From the NCBI GenBank assembly GCA_028822955.1, contig JAPKCL010000040.1, forward strand, positions 1 through 14,547: 14,547 nucleotides of DNA. Reading direction: 5' to 3'. Origin of the DNA: Candidatus Poseidoniaceae archaeon. Lineage in GTDB: Archaea; Thermoplasmatota; Poseidoniia; Poseidoniales; Poseidoniaceae. Below are positions 14,352-14,547 of this stretch, piece by piece. The notes under the pieces were generated by a model. That model was given only the letters and a program-made list of their open reading frames with translations. It ran no database searches and was not told the origin of the DNA. The translations under genes were made by a program, and so were the position numbers. Position 1 is the stretch's first letter, and the number at the start of each line of letters is the position of its first letter.

Positions 14352-14547
14352 GTGAATCGGAAAGAAATTGTACTCGACTATCTCGAACGATGCAACACCT
14401 ATGCCAATGATTCGATCGATCGTAAAACTGAACGCGGTGAAAAAGAGCAAACTGAATCATGGAAATCGTATGTTCAATTCAATGAACATGCGATTGAAGA
14501 AATAAAAAATGGCACTTTAGACAAATGGTTCACACCTCTACCAACCA
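14352..14547 (+). CDS. Unrecognised protein, N-terminal fragment cut by the window edge
   Basis: Open to the right edge with 65 codons visible and no stop. It starts at GTG 14352 with GAGGTGA (14341-14347) 4 nt upstream; that site includes the stop of the acyltransferase, so the genes are likely co-transcribed. The visible part (VNRKEIVLDYLERC, then a charged stretch and EHAIEEIKNGTLDKWF) looks soluble and helical. No domain recognised; enzyme identity would need the rest of the gene. Confidence 0.7.
   Translation, partial: MNRKEIVLDYLERCNTYANDSIDRKTERGEKEQTESWKSYVQFNEHAIEEIKNGTLDKWFTPLPT

Noticed and set aside
1..14547. Search for CRISPR arrays, tRNA/rRNA genes, transposases and attachment sites
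   Set aside because: No regularly spaced repeats, cloverleaf-like or rRNA-like stretches, or transposase motifs were seen by eye. The only notable short repeats are those at 6607-6619 and 13201-13235.

Overview
The window looks like part of a planktonic euryarchaeal genome, most likely Marine Group II (Candidatus Poseidoniales) or a close relative. Three observations point there: a complete-looking archaellum gene order, archaeal-type Shine-Dalgarno signals (GGAGGTGA) at compact gene junctions, and flagellins with class III (pilin-like) N-termini. The lineage assignment is an inference from gene style; no marker gene fixes it.

Almost the whole window (1-13147) is one co-directional minus-strand cluster. 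Read in the direction of transcription it runs: a small helical protein (143 aa); a giant secreted and membrane-anchored multi-Ig-domain protein (about 1671 aa); a soluble proline-rich/helical/beta-sandwich protein (359 aa); two tandem flagellins; an ArlD/E-like cytosolic protein; ArlF; ArlG; ArlH; ArlI; and the first half of ArlJ, which runs off the left edge. Junctions are very tight (4-nt and 8-nt overlaps, or 1-49 nt gaps), so the cluster is probably transcribed as one operon or as a few overlapping units.

The downstream part (arlB-arlJ) is the known archaellum motor: flagellins form the filament, ArlF/ArlG the stator, ArlH/ArlI the ATPase core, ArlJ the membrane platform and ArlD/E-type proteins the cytosolic ring. 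The upstream three genes are not part of any archaellum gene set I recognise, yet they are joined to it by translational-coupling-type overlaps. The giant has a signal peptide, an ectodomain of about 1420 residues built of at least eight CARDB/NEW3-like beta-sandwich repeats with about 24 N-glycosylation sequons, then five predicted membrane helices and a cytosolic tail. The 359-aa protein has similar beta-sandwich segments but no export signal. Together they are the best candidate in this window for an undescribed system: an envelope scaffold or extra stator/anchor module for the archaellum.

A short divergent intergenic region (13148-13346) separates this cluster from plus-strand genes. It carries a near-perfect 14-bp direct repeat at 21-bp spacing that could be an operator. 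The plus-strand genes are a PrxQ/BCP-type peroxiredoxin, a left-handed beta-helix (hexapeptide) acyltransferase of the kind that N-acetylates nucleotide-linked amino sugars, and the start of an unrecognised protein cut by the right edge. No rRNA, tRNA, insertion sequence or CRISPR array was seen.
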